Shown here: in pieces, positions 35,854-43,645 of the stretch
Position numbering within the stretch: the first letter of the stretch is position 1
Layout: each line of letters begins with the position of its first letter
Assembly: GCA_029817715.1 (NCBI GenBank)
Contig: JARUPY010000091.1
Location: forward strand, 2,680,501 to 2,744,500
Length of the DNA: 64,000 nt
DNA from: Melastoma dodecandrum
Lineage: Eukaryota > Streptophyta > Magnoliopsida > Myrtales > Melastomataceae
Direction of reading: 5' to 3'
Program-made: the position numbers and the translations under genes
Notes under the pieces: model-generated
Seen by the model: the letters and a program-made list of their open reading frames with translations, nothing else
Databases searched by the model: none
What the model was told of the DNA's origin: nothing

Positions 35854-36833
35854 GCCGCGCGCCGCTCGCCGTCCTCCTGTGTCTCGCCGGCCTCGGTCCG
35901 GCGCTGGCCGCCGCTCCGGTTTGCCGCCCAGCCACCTACGACGAGAGCGTCTACCCGCCGTGGCAGAACGGCGCCAACAGCGACGTCGAGCAGCGCGGGC
36001 TCGTCTTCACCGTGCCGCAGGCCGACGTCATGGCCGACTTCCACGGCGACCTCACCGACCCGAAGCTCGTGCTCTACGTCGGCGGCAATTACTTCTTCGC
36101 GATGGCGCCGCTGGTGAAGGCCTTCGAGGCCGCGCGCCCCGCGTACAAGGGCCGACTGTTCTGGGAGACGATCCCGCCCGGCCTGCTCGTCGACCAGCTC
36201 AAGGCCGGGGGCACAGTGACCTCGGGCAACCTGACCTTCACCGCCAAGGGCGACGTCTATCTCGCCGGTCTGAAGAAGGTGCGCGAGCTCGTCGGCGAGG
36301 GCCTGCTGGAGGCGCCGGTCGTGCCCTACGTCACCAACACGCTGGCGATCATGGTGCCGAAGGACAATCCCGCGCATGTGGCGGGGCTCGCCGATCTCGG
36401 CAGGCCCGACGTGCGGCTGGTGATGCCGAACCCGGCCTTCGAAGGCATCGTAAGCCAGATCGAGGCGGCGCTGGAAAAGGCCGGCGGGCCGGCGCTCGCC
36501 AAGGCGGTCTACGCGACCAAGGTCGCCGACGGCTCGACGATCCTCACGCATATCCATCATCGCCAGTCGCCGCTGTTCCTGATGCAGGGCTGCGCCGACG
36601 CCGGCGTCACCTGGCAGTCCGAGGCCGTCTTCCAGGAGCAGGCCGGCCATGCGATCGCGCATGTCGACATTCCCGCCGCGCAGAACGCCACCGGCATCTA
36701 TGCCGGCGCGGTCGTGAAGGGCGCCGCCCATCCCGAAGCGGCCAAGGCCTGGCTCGACTTCATCCGCTCGCCGCCCGCGCTCGCGATCTTCGAGCGCTAC
36801 GGCTTCAAGCGCGACACGGATGACACGCCATGA
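35850..36833 (+). CDS. ModA-like periplasmic substrate-binding protein
   Basis: 327 residues with a signal peptide (APLAVLLCLAGLGPALA). The mature protein is a type II binding protein of the molybdate/sulfate class (SBP_bac_11 like): LVLYVGGNYFFAMAPLVKAF, PYVTNTLAIMVPKDNPAHV, RLVMPNPAFEGIVSQIE, and a C-terminal AHPEAAKAWLDFIRSP typical of ModA. Two Cys lie in the mature part. No transporter genes accompany it. It overlaps the gene before (ATGA) and the cytochrome gene after by four bases each, so the three are translationally coupled. The ligand could be a sulfur oxyanion; this is inference. Confidence 0.78.
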   Translation: MSRAPLAVLLCLAGLGPALAAAPVCRPATYDESVYPPWQNGANSDVEQRGLVFTVPQADVMADFHGDLTDPKLVLYVGGNYFFAMAPLVKAFEAARPAYKGRLFWETIPPGLLVDQLKAGGTVTSGNLTFTAKGDVYLAGLKKVRELVGEGLLEAPVVPYVTNTLAIMVPKDNPAHVAGLADLGRPDVRLVMPNPAFEGIVSQIEAALEKAGGPALAKAVYATKVADGSTILTHIHHRQSPLFLMQGCADAGVTWQSEAVFQEQAGHAIAHVDIPAAQNATGIYAGAVVKGAAHPEAAKAWLDFIRSPPALAIFERYGFKRDTDDTP

Positions 36834-38257
36834 GGCGGGCTCGGATCACCCTGTTCGCGTCGGCCTTTGCGCTCTTCGCTCCCGCAGTCGCGCACGCAAA
36901 TGACCGAGGCAACGCGGCGCACGGTGCGGCGCTCGCCGGCCCGTGCGCGGCCTGCCACGGCGGCGAGGGGCAGGGCGGCGCGGCGGCCGGCGCCCCGCGC
37001 CTCGCCGGGCTCGACGCGGCCTATCTCGCGCGCCAGCTCGACGCCTTCGCCACGCCGATGCGGAAGAACGCGATCATGTCGCCGATCGCGGCCGGGCTCC
37101 CAGCCGCGGAGCGCCGCGACCTCGCCGCCTACTACGCGAGCCTGCGGCCGAAGCCTCTCGGCGCGCCAGCAGATCCACAGGCTGTAGCCGGCGCAGTGCT
37201 GGCCGAGCGCGGCGACTGGGGCAAGGGCGTGCCGCCCTGCGCCTCGTGCCACGGCCGCGACGGGCTCGGCGTCGGGTCCGCGTTCCCGCCGCTCGCCGGG
37301 CAGCCCGCGCGCTATCTGGCGAACGCGCTGCGGTCCTGGGTCGACGGCAGCCGCAGCGACGATCCGCAGGGCCTGATGGGCGGCATCGCAAGGAAGCTCG
37401 CGCCGGACCAGGTCCAGGCCGTCGCCGCCTACTATGCGTCGCTGTCGCCGGTGCCGGGCCAACTCCCGCAGCCGGTGCGCGATACCGCCTTGCCCGACGA
37501 CGAGCTCGGCAAGGTCGCCCGCCGCGGCGAGGCGATCTTCCGCGATCCCAAGGCGCATGCGGCCGCCTTCGTCGGCAACGGCCTGACCTGCGCCAACTGC
37601 CACCTGGAGTCCGGCCGGCGCGCCAATTCCGCGCCGATGGGCGCCGCCTACCTGCTCTATCCCGCCTATCGCGCCAAGACCCGCCACGTCGACACCTTCG
37701 CCGAGCGCCTGCAGGGCTGCTTCCGCTACTCGATGAACGGCAAGGAGCCGCCGCTCGGCGACGAGGTGCTGGTGGCGCTGGAGAGCTACGCCTTTCTTCT
37801 CGCCAAGGGGCAGCCCGTCGGCACGAAGGTGCCGGGGCAGGGCTACCCGAAGCTGCCGAAGCCGGCGATGCCGGCCGACTTTGCGCGCGGCGCGGCGGTC
37901 TATGCCGGGAAATGCGCGATCTGCCACGGCGCGGACGGCGCCGGGCAGCAGGGTGCGGGCGGCGCGGCCGTGTTTCCCGCGCTGTGGGGCACGCAGTCCT
38001 ACAACTGGGGCGCCGGCATGGAGTCGATCGCCAACGCGTCGGGCTTCATCAAGGCCAACATGCCGCTCGGCCAGGGCGGCAGCCTCACCGATCAGGAGGC
38101 ATGGGACGTCGCGCTGTTCATGGACAGCCACGAGCGGCCGCAGGATCCGCGCTTCACCGGCGACGTCGCGACGACCCGCCGGCTGTTCCACGACTCGCCG
38201 AACTCGATGTACGGCCGCACCGTCGACGGCGTGGTACTCGGGGCGCCGCCACGATGA
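36830..38257 (+). CDS. TsdB-TsdA fusion, tetraheme thiosulfate dehydrogenase
   Basis: 475 residues with a signal peptide (residues 1-23) and four CxxCH heme sites: CAACH 39-43, CASCH 137-141, CANCH 254-258, CAICH 362-366. The first half resembles a diheme cytochrome c4/TsdB. The second half matches TsdA, the diheme enzyme that interconverts thiosulfate and tetrathionate: MGAAYLLYPAYRAKTRHVDT, ERLQGCFRYSMNGKEPPLG, and ANMPLGQGGSLTDQEAWDVA. Cys297 is placed where the unusual Cys axial ligand of the active-site heme lies in TsdA. TsdB-TsdA fusions are known in some purple sulfur bacteria. Direction of reaction cannot be read from sequence. Confidence 0.85.
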   Translation: MRRARITLFASAFALFAPAVAHANDRGNAAHGAALAGPCAACHGGEGQGGAAAGAPRLAGLDAAYLARQLDAFATPMRKNAIMSPIAAGLPAAERRDLAAYYASLRPKPLGAPADPQAVAGAVLAERGDWGKGVPPCASCHGRDGLGVGSAFPPLAGQPARYLANALRSWVDGSRSDDPQGLMGGIARKLAPDQVQAVAAYYASLSPVPGQLPQPVRDTALPDDELGKVARRGEAIFRDPKAHAAAFVGNGLTCANCHLESGRRANSAPMGAAYLLYPAYRAKTRHVDTFAERLQGCFRYSMNGKEPPLGDEVLVALESYAFLLAKGQPVGTKVPGQGYPKLPKPAMPADFARGAAVYAGKCAICHGADGAGQQGAGGAAVFPALWGTQSYNWGAGMESIANASGFIKANMPLGQGGSLTDQEAWDVALFMDSHERPQDPRFTGDVATTRRLFHDSPNSMYGRTVDGVVLGAPPR

Positions 38258-38313
38258 TCCTTTCCCGCCGCACGCCGTTGTGGCGTCGATCCCTCTGAGC
38301 CCAGGACCCTTGC

Positions 38314-39153
38314 ATGCCCCATCCCGTCCTCGCCCCGCGCAACGTCGCCGTCGTCACCGGCGGCGCCTCCGGCCTCGGCTTCGCCGCGGCGAAGGCGTTC
38401 CTGAAGCTCGGCATGCGCGTCGCCATCGCCGACCTGCCGGGCGACCGGCTCGCCGCCGCCGAGCAGGAGCTCGGCAAGATGGGCGTCGCGCTGGCGGTGC
38501 CGACCGACGTCGGCGACCGCGCCGCGGTCCAGCATCTCGAGCGGATCGTGGTCGAGCAGCTCGGCTCGATCGACGTCCTGATGAACAACGCCGGCATCCA
38601 GCCGGGCAGCGACATCTTCGGGCCCGAGCAGGCCTGGGCCGACATCATCGGCACCAACCTGATGGGCATCGTGCACGGCACGCAGGTCATCGCGCCGCGC
38701 ATGATCGCGCAGGGCACGCCGGGCCTCGTCATCAACACCGGCTCGAAGCAGGGCATCACCACGCCGCCGGGCGATCCCGCCTACAACGTCGCCAAGGCGG
38801 GCGTGAAGGCGTTCACCGAGGCGCTGCAGCATCACCTGCGCAACCAGCAGGGCTGCAAGGTGACGGCGCATCTGTTCATCCCCGGCTTCGTCTTCACCGG
38901 CCTGACCGCCAAGGGCCGCAGCGAGAAGCCGGATGCGGCGTGGACGCCGGAGCAGACGGTCGACTTCCTGATCGAGAGCCTGGAGCGCGGCGACTTCTAC
39001 ATCCTCTGCCCCGACAACGACGTGCCGCGCGCCAAGGACGAGCGGCGCATCCTGTGGGCGGCGGGCGACATCGTCGAGAACCGGCCGCCGCTGTCGCGCT
39101 GGCACCCCGACTACAAGGACGCGTTCGAGGCGTTCGCGACGAAGACCTCTTGA
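38314..39153 (+). CDS. short-chain dehydrogenase/reductase
   Basis: 279-residue classical SDR. The cofactor motif is VVTGGASGLGFAAAKAF (GxxxGxG) and the Asp in VAIADLPGDR favours NAD(H). NNAG is at about residue 92, and the catalytic Ser and YxxxK appear as INTGSKQGITTPPGDPAYNV followed by AKAG. It lies 56 bases after the cytochrome gene in the same direction, but nothing links it to sulfur chemistry. Substrate unknown. Confidence 0.87.
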   Translation: MPHPVLAPRNVAVVTGGASGLGFAAAKAFLKLGMRVAIADLPGDRLAAAEQELGKMGVALAVPTDVGDRAAVQHLERIVVEQLGSIDVLMNNAGIQPGSDIFGPEQAWADIIGTNLMGIVHGTQVIAPRMIAQGTPGLVINTGSKQGITTPPGDPAYNVAKAGVKAFTEALQHHLRNQQGCKVTAHLFIPGFVFTGLTAKGRSEKPDAAWTPEQTVDFLIESLERGDFYILCPDNDVPRAKDERRILWAAGDIVENRPPLSRWHPDYKDAFEAFATKTS

Positions 39154-39187
39154 GGTCGACGGTCGCGGCGGCGCGGCGCTGCCGTTC

Positions 39188-40054
39188 CTACGCGATGAAC
39201 GCCGCCGCGAGCGCGGCGACCTCGTCGGGAAACTCCTCGTGCACGGCGAGCTTGCCGTGCGGCAGCCGCGCGAGCCGCACGTTGTCGACCTCGCCCAGCG
39301 CCTCGATCTCGGCCAGCGAGCGGCGCGGCGTCTCCGCGCCGTAGATCACCAGGATCGGCACGGCCGCGCGCCGCGCCAGATCGAGGAACGCGGCGCGGCT
39401 GTCGACGCGGTCGAGCGCGCCGGTGACGAAGCGCACCGAGGCGTGCCGCGCGCCCGCAGCCCGGGTCACCGCGAGCTTGTCGAAATAGCGCTCGCCGGCG
39501 AGCCAGGCGGGGTCGCTGTAGACGTGCTCGCGCACCATGCGGTCGATCACCGGCCTCGAGACGTTGAGGCCGTAGAGGGCCGGCCCGAGCAGCGGGTGAT
39601 CGACGGCGGCTCGCGCCCGCGCGAACCACGGCCGCTGTCCCTGCATCATGGTCGGCAACGGCCCGCGCCACGTCGGCGCGACGAGCACCAGCCGCGCGAC
39701 CTGTCCCGGCGCGCGGGCGACCGCGTCGAGCACGTAGGGCGCGGCGTGCCCCGCCGCGACGATCGCGCGGGCGCCGGCCGCCGCATGCTCGTGCAAGACT
39801 CGATCGAGGAAGGCCGTCAGCACGGCAGGCGACCAGTCGGCGCGCGGCCGCTCGCGATCGCCGAAGCCCGGCCAGTCGACGGTCATCGCTTGAAACCGCG
39901 CGGCGAGCCGCTCCATCAGCGGGATCATCTCGCGGCGCGTGGAAATGCTGCTCATCGCCGGCAGCAGCAGGACGCGCGGGCCCTCGCCGAGCTCATCGAG
40001 ACCGAGCGAGACCGCGCCGCCGCCGACGGGAAAGCTGATCGCGCGCGTTGTCAT
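39188..40054 (-). CDS. alpha/beta-hydrolase-fold protein lacking the nucleophile Ser
   Basis: 288 residues with the alpha/beta fold: VLLLPAMSSISTRREM (oxyanion strand region), VDWPGFGDRERPRADW, and a C-terminal His in LPHGKLAVHEEFP. At the nucleophile elbow the sequence is VAAGHAAPYVLDA, so Ala104 stands where Ser, Cys or Asp is expected. A normal esterase mechanism is therefore unlikely. The opening segment resembles a subgroup seen in phototrophs, so the substitution may be shared by the subfamily. Function unknown. Confidence 0.78.
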   Translation of the reverse strand: MTTRAISFPVGGGAVSLGLDELGEGPRVLLLPAMSSISTRREMIPLMERLAARFQAMTVDWPGFGDRERPRADWSPAVLTAFLDRVLHEHAAAGARAIVAAGHAAPYVLDAVARAPGQVARLVLVAPTWRGPLPTMMQGQRPWFARARAAVDHPLLGPALYGLNVSRPVIDRMVREHVYSDPAWLAGERYFDKLAVTRAAGARHASVRFVTGALDRVDSRAAFLDLARRAAVPILVIYGAETPRRSLAEIEALGEVDNVRLARLPHGKLAVHEEFPDEVAALAAAFIA

Positions 40055-40191
40055 CGAGTTCGTGCCACGTGTGACGTCGAGAGGCGGGTTGAGCGATCCT
40101 TAACCATCGTCGCGTCATGCTGGTTGCGAGCTTCGGCGTCGTGCGGCGCCCGTTTCATGATGGACCGCGGTTGCTCCGACCCCCGACGATC

Positions 40192-40626
40192 ATGACGGCA
40201 CCCGTCGCGCGGCGACAAGCGGACAGCCATAGGTCCGCCTCGCGGCTCGTCGGCCGTCTGCTGCGCGAGCACCGCTTCCTGCGCTTTCTGCTCGTCGGCG
40301 GCGTCAACACGGCCGTCGGCTACGGGCTCTTCGTCGCCGCGCTCGCCCTCCTGCCGTCTACGTTCGCGGCGCTCTGCGTCTCCACCGTGCTGGCCGTGCT
40401 GTTCAACTTCGTGACGACAGGGTCGTACGTTTTCCACGCACGCGACCCGCGGAGGCTGCTGACCTTCTGCCTCGTCTACGGTCTCGTGTTCGTCTACAAC
40501 GCGGCCGGCCTCGCGCTTCTCCAGCGCCTGGCGGTCGATCCGCGCCTCGTGGCGCTGCTCCTGCTGCCCGGCGCGGTCGCGCTCTCGTATCTGCTCAACA
40601 GCCGCTTCACCTTCGGTCGATCATGA
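40192..40626 (+). CDS. GtrA-family membrane protein
   Basis: 144 residues with four membrane helices; the first is FLRFLLVGGVNTAVGYGLFV, the GtrA signature. The C-terminal LSYLLNSRFTFGRS is also diagnostic. GtrA proteins are thought to flip undecaprenyl-phosphate sugars across the inner membrane. The ATG at 40192 is preferred to a TTG/ATG frame start 25 codons earlier. It overlaps the following polytopic-protein gene by four bases (ATGA). Confidence 0.87.
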   Translation: MTAPVARRQADSHRSASRLVGRLLREHRFLRFLLVGGVNTAVGYGLFVAALALLPSTFAALCVSTVLAVLFNFVTTGSYVFHARDPRRLLTFCLVYGLVFVYNAAGLALLQRLAVDPRLVALLLLPGAVALSYLLNSRFTFGRS

Positions 40627-42182
40627 GCCTCACGACATCGCCCTCCATCGACGCGCGTGCCGCCTCGTTCGTCGTGACGAACCAGGCCGTCATCGTGTTC
40701 GTGTCGGCGCTCGTCTTCCTGCCATGCGCGATCTTCGCGACGTCGCTCGCGCCGCTGCCCGCGGCTGCGGTCATCCTGGGGTGCTGCAGCGCGATGGCGC
40801 TGATCGCCGGGCACACCGGCGACAACGGCCGGCTCGCCGAGCCGATCCACGTCACGCGCCTGCTGGTCGCCGTCGCGCTCGCGCTGCTCCTTCTCATCGT
40901 CGGAGGCGAGACGCACCTCTTCTACGCGACCTGGGACTGGCGGGTCCGAGACGCAGTGCTCGCCGACCTGGTCCGGCACGGCTTGGCCACCTACCGCATC
41001 GGCGATGCCGACTACCTGCTGCGCGCGCCGCTCGGGATGTACATGGTCCCCGCGCTCGTCGGCCGCACCTTCGGGCTCTTCGCCGCGCATCTCGCGCTTC
41101 TCGCGCAGAACGCGGCGATCCTCGGCGCGACCTTCTATCTGTTGGCGACCATCGGACGCGGCTGGGGGAACCTCGCCATCGTCATCCTCTTCGGTGGCCT
41201 GTCGGCCTTCGGCGCCCTGCTGATCTTCGGCACGACCGGCCGCGACAACTCGCATCTCCTGCAGTTCGGGCTCGATAGCTGGCATCCCTACTACCAGTAC
41301 TCAAGCAGCATGGTGCAGCTCTTCTGGGTGCCGAACCACGCGCTGCCGGGCTGGTGGCTCGTCACCTTGCTGCTGCTGCAGCGGCGATCGTCGCCGGATG
41401 TCGCAACGCTGGGCGTCTCTGCCGCCGGCCTCGCCTTCTGGTCGCCGCTCGCCGTCGTTCCGTTCGTGCCGTGGCTGCTGTTCAGCCTCGCCCGGCGCTG
41501 GCGGCACGTGCTGTCGTCGCGACGCACCTGGCTCGGCGGCCTCGCAGCGCTCGGCTTCCTGCCGATCCTCGCCTACATGGTGCTCGCCTCGGCGTCGATC
41601 GCGCATGTGAGCCCGACCTCGCGGCCCGACTTCTTCTTCTGGTACGAGCTGTTCGTTTTTTTCGAGCTGCCGGTGCTCGTCTTCCTCGTCTTCGTCAGGC
41701 ACAAGATCCCCGAAGACGCGCGCGCACCGCTCGCGCTCAGCGCGCTCGTGCTTCTTGCGCTGCCGTTCTTCTCGTTCGGGCCGAACAACGATCTCGTGAT
41801 GCGCAGCTCGATCGCGCCGCTCGTCATCGTCGCCTTCGTCTTCGGTGGGGTGGTCATCGATCTGACGCGCGAGCGCCGGAGGGCCGCCGTCGTCGGCTGG
41901 GTGCTGGTCGTCGCGGGCACGCCGTCCGCCATCGTCGAGATCGGACGCGCGCTCGCCACGCCGCGTTATGCCATCAGCGACTGCTCGCTGATGCAGGCGT
42001 CGCATGCGCTCGGGGGCGACGCGGTGCCCTCGAACTACGTGGCGCCGGTCCGCGACATTCTGACGTGGCTGATGAACGCGCCAAGCTTCTCGTCGGCACC
42101 GACCGTCAAGCAAGCCTGCTGGCCGGACCGGGTCGCGCCGCGCTTCTTCGTGAAGATCTTCGACACGTCGACGCGGCCGTGA
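40623..42182 (+). CDS. polytopic membrane protein, possible GtrC-type transferase
   Basis: 519 residues with about ten hydrophobic segments, e.g. VIVFVSALVFLPCAIFATSL, LLVAVALALLLLIVGGETHL and APLVIVAFVFGGVVIDLTRE. A periplasmic loop after the second or third helix carries acidic and Trp residues (ATWDWRVRDAVLADL), as in GT-C glycosyltransferases. There is no firm family match. Coupled to gtrA, and facing a DPM1-type transferase, it could be the third member (GtrC) that moves the flipped sugar to its acceptor. This assignment is by context. Confidence 0.68.
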   Translation: MSLTTSPSIDARAASFVVTNQAVIVFVSALVFLPCAIFATSLAPLPAAAVILGCCSAMALIAGHTGDNGRLAEPIHVTRLLVAVALALLLLIVGGETHLFYATWDWRVRDAVLADLVRHGLATYRIGDADYLLRAPLGMYMVPALVGRTFGLFAAHLALLAQNAAILGATFYLLATIGRGWGNLAIVILFGGLSAFGALLIFGTTGRDNSHLLQFGLDSWHPYYQYSSSMVQLFWVPNHALPGWWLVTLLLLQRRSSPDVATLGVSAAGLAFWSPLAVVPFVPWLLFSLARRWRHVLSSRRTWLGGLAALGFLPILAYMVLASASIAHVSPTSRPDFFFWYELFVFFELPVLVFLVFVRHKIPEDARAPLALSALVLLALPFFSFGPNNDLVMRSSIAPLVIVAFVFGGVVIDLTRERRRAAVVGWVLVVAGTPSAIVEIGRALATPRYAISDCSLMQASHALGGDAVPSNYVAPVRDILTWLMNAPSFSSAPTVKQACWPDRVAPRFFVKIFDTSTRP

Positions 42183-42194
42183 GCGCTATCTGCT

Positions 42195-43205
42195 CTAGTC
42201 GAAGTTGATCCGCTCTTTCTCGATCACGTGCGGGAACTTCCGCGCGTAGTTGAGGAGCAAACCGATGTACTCGCCGACGATCCCAAGCGCGAGAAGCTGG
42301 ACGGCGCTGAGGAAGAAGATCGCGATCAGCACGGGCGCGACGCCGACCGGCAGGCTGTACCAGTAGATGAGCTTCACGATGAGGTAGGCGAGACCGCAGA
42401 GGAAGCTCAGGCAGGAGACGCCGAAGCCGACCAGCGTCATCAGGCGCAGCGGCAGCCGCGAGTAGCTCGACAGGCCGAGCAGGGCGTAGTCGGCGAGCGA
42501 GAAGATCGTGTAGCTCGAGCGACCGTGGCGGCGCTTCGGCTGGTCGTACTCGATGAGCGCGCGCTCGAAGCCGACCTCGGCGATCAGGCCGCGGAAGTAG
42601 GGTTCCGGCTCGTTGAGGGCTCGCAGCGCATCGATGACGCAGCGGTCGTAGAGGCCGTATCCCATGTAGTTCGGGATCTGCTCGATCTTGGAGGCGCGGC
42701 GCATGGCGTCGTAAAACGCCTTGCGCGCGAGGCCGAGAAGCACCGGCTCCTCGGTCTTGCGCTTGACGGCGATGACGCTCTTCTTGCCCTGCAGCCACAG
42801 CTCGATCATCGCGGGGATGAGGGACGGCGGCGTCTGCAGGTCGGCCAGCACGGGCACGACGACGTCGCCGTCGCAGGCGAGCATCGCGTGGAACGGCGAG
42901 CGGTCCGGACCGAAGTTGCGCGCGTTGACGATGATCTTGATGCGCTTGTCGTGGCGCGCCAGCTCACGCAGGATGAGCACCGTGCGGTCCTGCGAGCAAT
43001 TGTCGATGAAGACGTGCTCGTAGACGTAGCCGGGAAGCTCGGTCTCGAGCACGGTGCGGACGGCGACGACGCATTCGGCGATGCCCGCCTCCTCGTTGAA
43101 GCAGGGCGTGACGATGCTGATCTTCTTCGCAGCCGGCCGCGCCACCGGCGGCTCGAGCTCGCTTTCGGCGAATTGAAACAGCGGCCGCGACGCCTCTATC
43201 AGCAT
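42195..43205 (-). CDS. DPM1/GtrB-type glycosyltransferase family 2
   Basis: 336 residues: a GT-A domain (ISIVTPCFNEEAGIAECVVA, VFIDNCSQDRTVLILREL, VPVLADLQTPPSLIPAMIEL) followed by two C-terminal membrane helices (LVGFGVSCLSFLCGLAYLIV and APVLIAIFFLSAVQLLALGI). Such enzymes load undecaprenyl phosphate with a sugar. The usual DLQDPP reads DLQTPP here. The ATG at 43205 has AGGAGA upstream. It converges on the gtrA pair with 12 bases between stops, completing a Gtr-like trio. Confidence 0.88.
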   Translation of the reverse strand: MLIEASRPLFQFAESELEPPVARPAAKKISIVTPCFNEEAGIAECVVAVRTVLETELPGYVYEHVFIDNCSQDRTVLILRELARHDKRIKIIVNARNFGPDRSPFHAMLACDGDVVVPVLADLQTPPSLIPAMIELWLQGKKSVIAVKRKTEEPVLLGLARKAFYDAMRRASKIEQIPNYMGYGLYDRCVIDALRALNEPEPYFRGLIAEVGFERALIEYDQPKRRHGRSSYTIFSLADYALLGLSSYSRLPLRLMTLVGFGVSCLSFLCGLAYLIVKLIYWYSLPVGVAPVLIAIFFLSAVQLLALGIVGEYIGLLLNYARKFPHVIEKERINFD

Positions 43206-43309
43206 GAGCTTCTCCTGCGGCTCGCAGCTTGAGGCTCCGTGGTTAATGTCGCGTAAAGGTGGGGCCATGCGGCGCGTCGCTAAACGACTGGGCCAACGCT
43301 TGGGACAGA

Positions 43310-43385
43310 TGGTGGGCCGGGCAGGACTCGAACCTGCAACCAGACCGTTATGAGCGGCCGGCTCTAACCATTGAGCTACCGGCCC
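43310..43385 (-). tRNA. tRNA-Ile (anticodon CAT, lysidine type)
   Basis: 76 nt with encoded CCA. The cloverleaf is complete: 7-bp acceptor GGGCCGG/CCGGCCC, D arm GCTC/GAGC, anticodon stem GGCCG/CGGTC with loop CTCATAA, T arm GCAGG-TTCGAGT-CCTGC. The anticodon CAT could mean Met, but the body (TAGCTCAATGGTTAGAG, loop CTCATAA, TGGTTGCAGG) resembles tRNA-Ile2, whose C34 is modified to lysidine by TilS to read AUA. Confidence 0.9.
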
Positions 43386-43477
43386 GCCGATCGGCGCTAA
43401 CGCGCCGGCCGAGGGCGGGCGGCATTACACCGGATTTGCGACCGCTGCGCAATCGCCGCCGTCGCGGGCGGCGCCCG

Positions 43478-43645
43478 TCAGCGCTCTTCGGCCTGGGCGC
43501 TGGGCACGAGCGTGCCGCGCAGGCTCCAGGCGCGGCCGAGCACGCCACCGTCATCGGCGAGGAAGCTGACGAGCCCGGCCAGCGTCAGGAAGATCGCCGT
43601 CGTTCCGATCGCCAGGGACGAGCTCGCGGTTCTGCGTTTCGTCAT
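43478..43645 (-). CDS. 55-residue membrane peptide coupled to the TadG-like gene
   Basis: Short gene whose ATG overlaps the stop of the TadG-like gene by four bases (ATGA, 43642-43645). The product starts with a basic stretch (MTKRRTASSS), has one hydrophobic segment (LAIGTTAIFLTLAGLVSFLA), and ends with SLRGTLVPSAQAEER. It may be a membrane-anchored or signal-peptide-bearing secreted peptide. No family recognised. The overlap and codon phasing support it despite its size. Confidence 0.55.
   Translation of the reverse strand: MTKRRTASSSLAIGTTAIFLTLAGLVSFLADDGGVLGRAWSLRGTLVPSAQAEER

Noticed and set aside
43310..43385. tRNA-Met assignment and phage attachment site
   Set aside because: The CAT anticodon sits in a tRNA-Ile2-like body, and I see no integrase or tRNA fragment repeat nearby.
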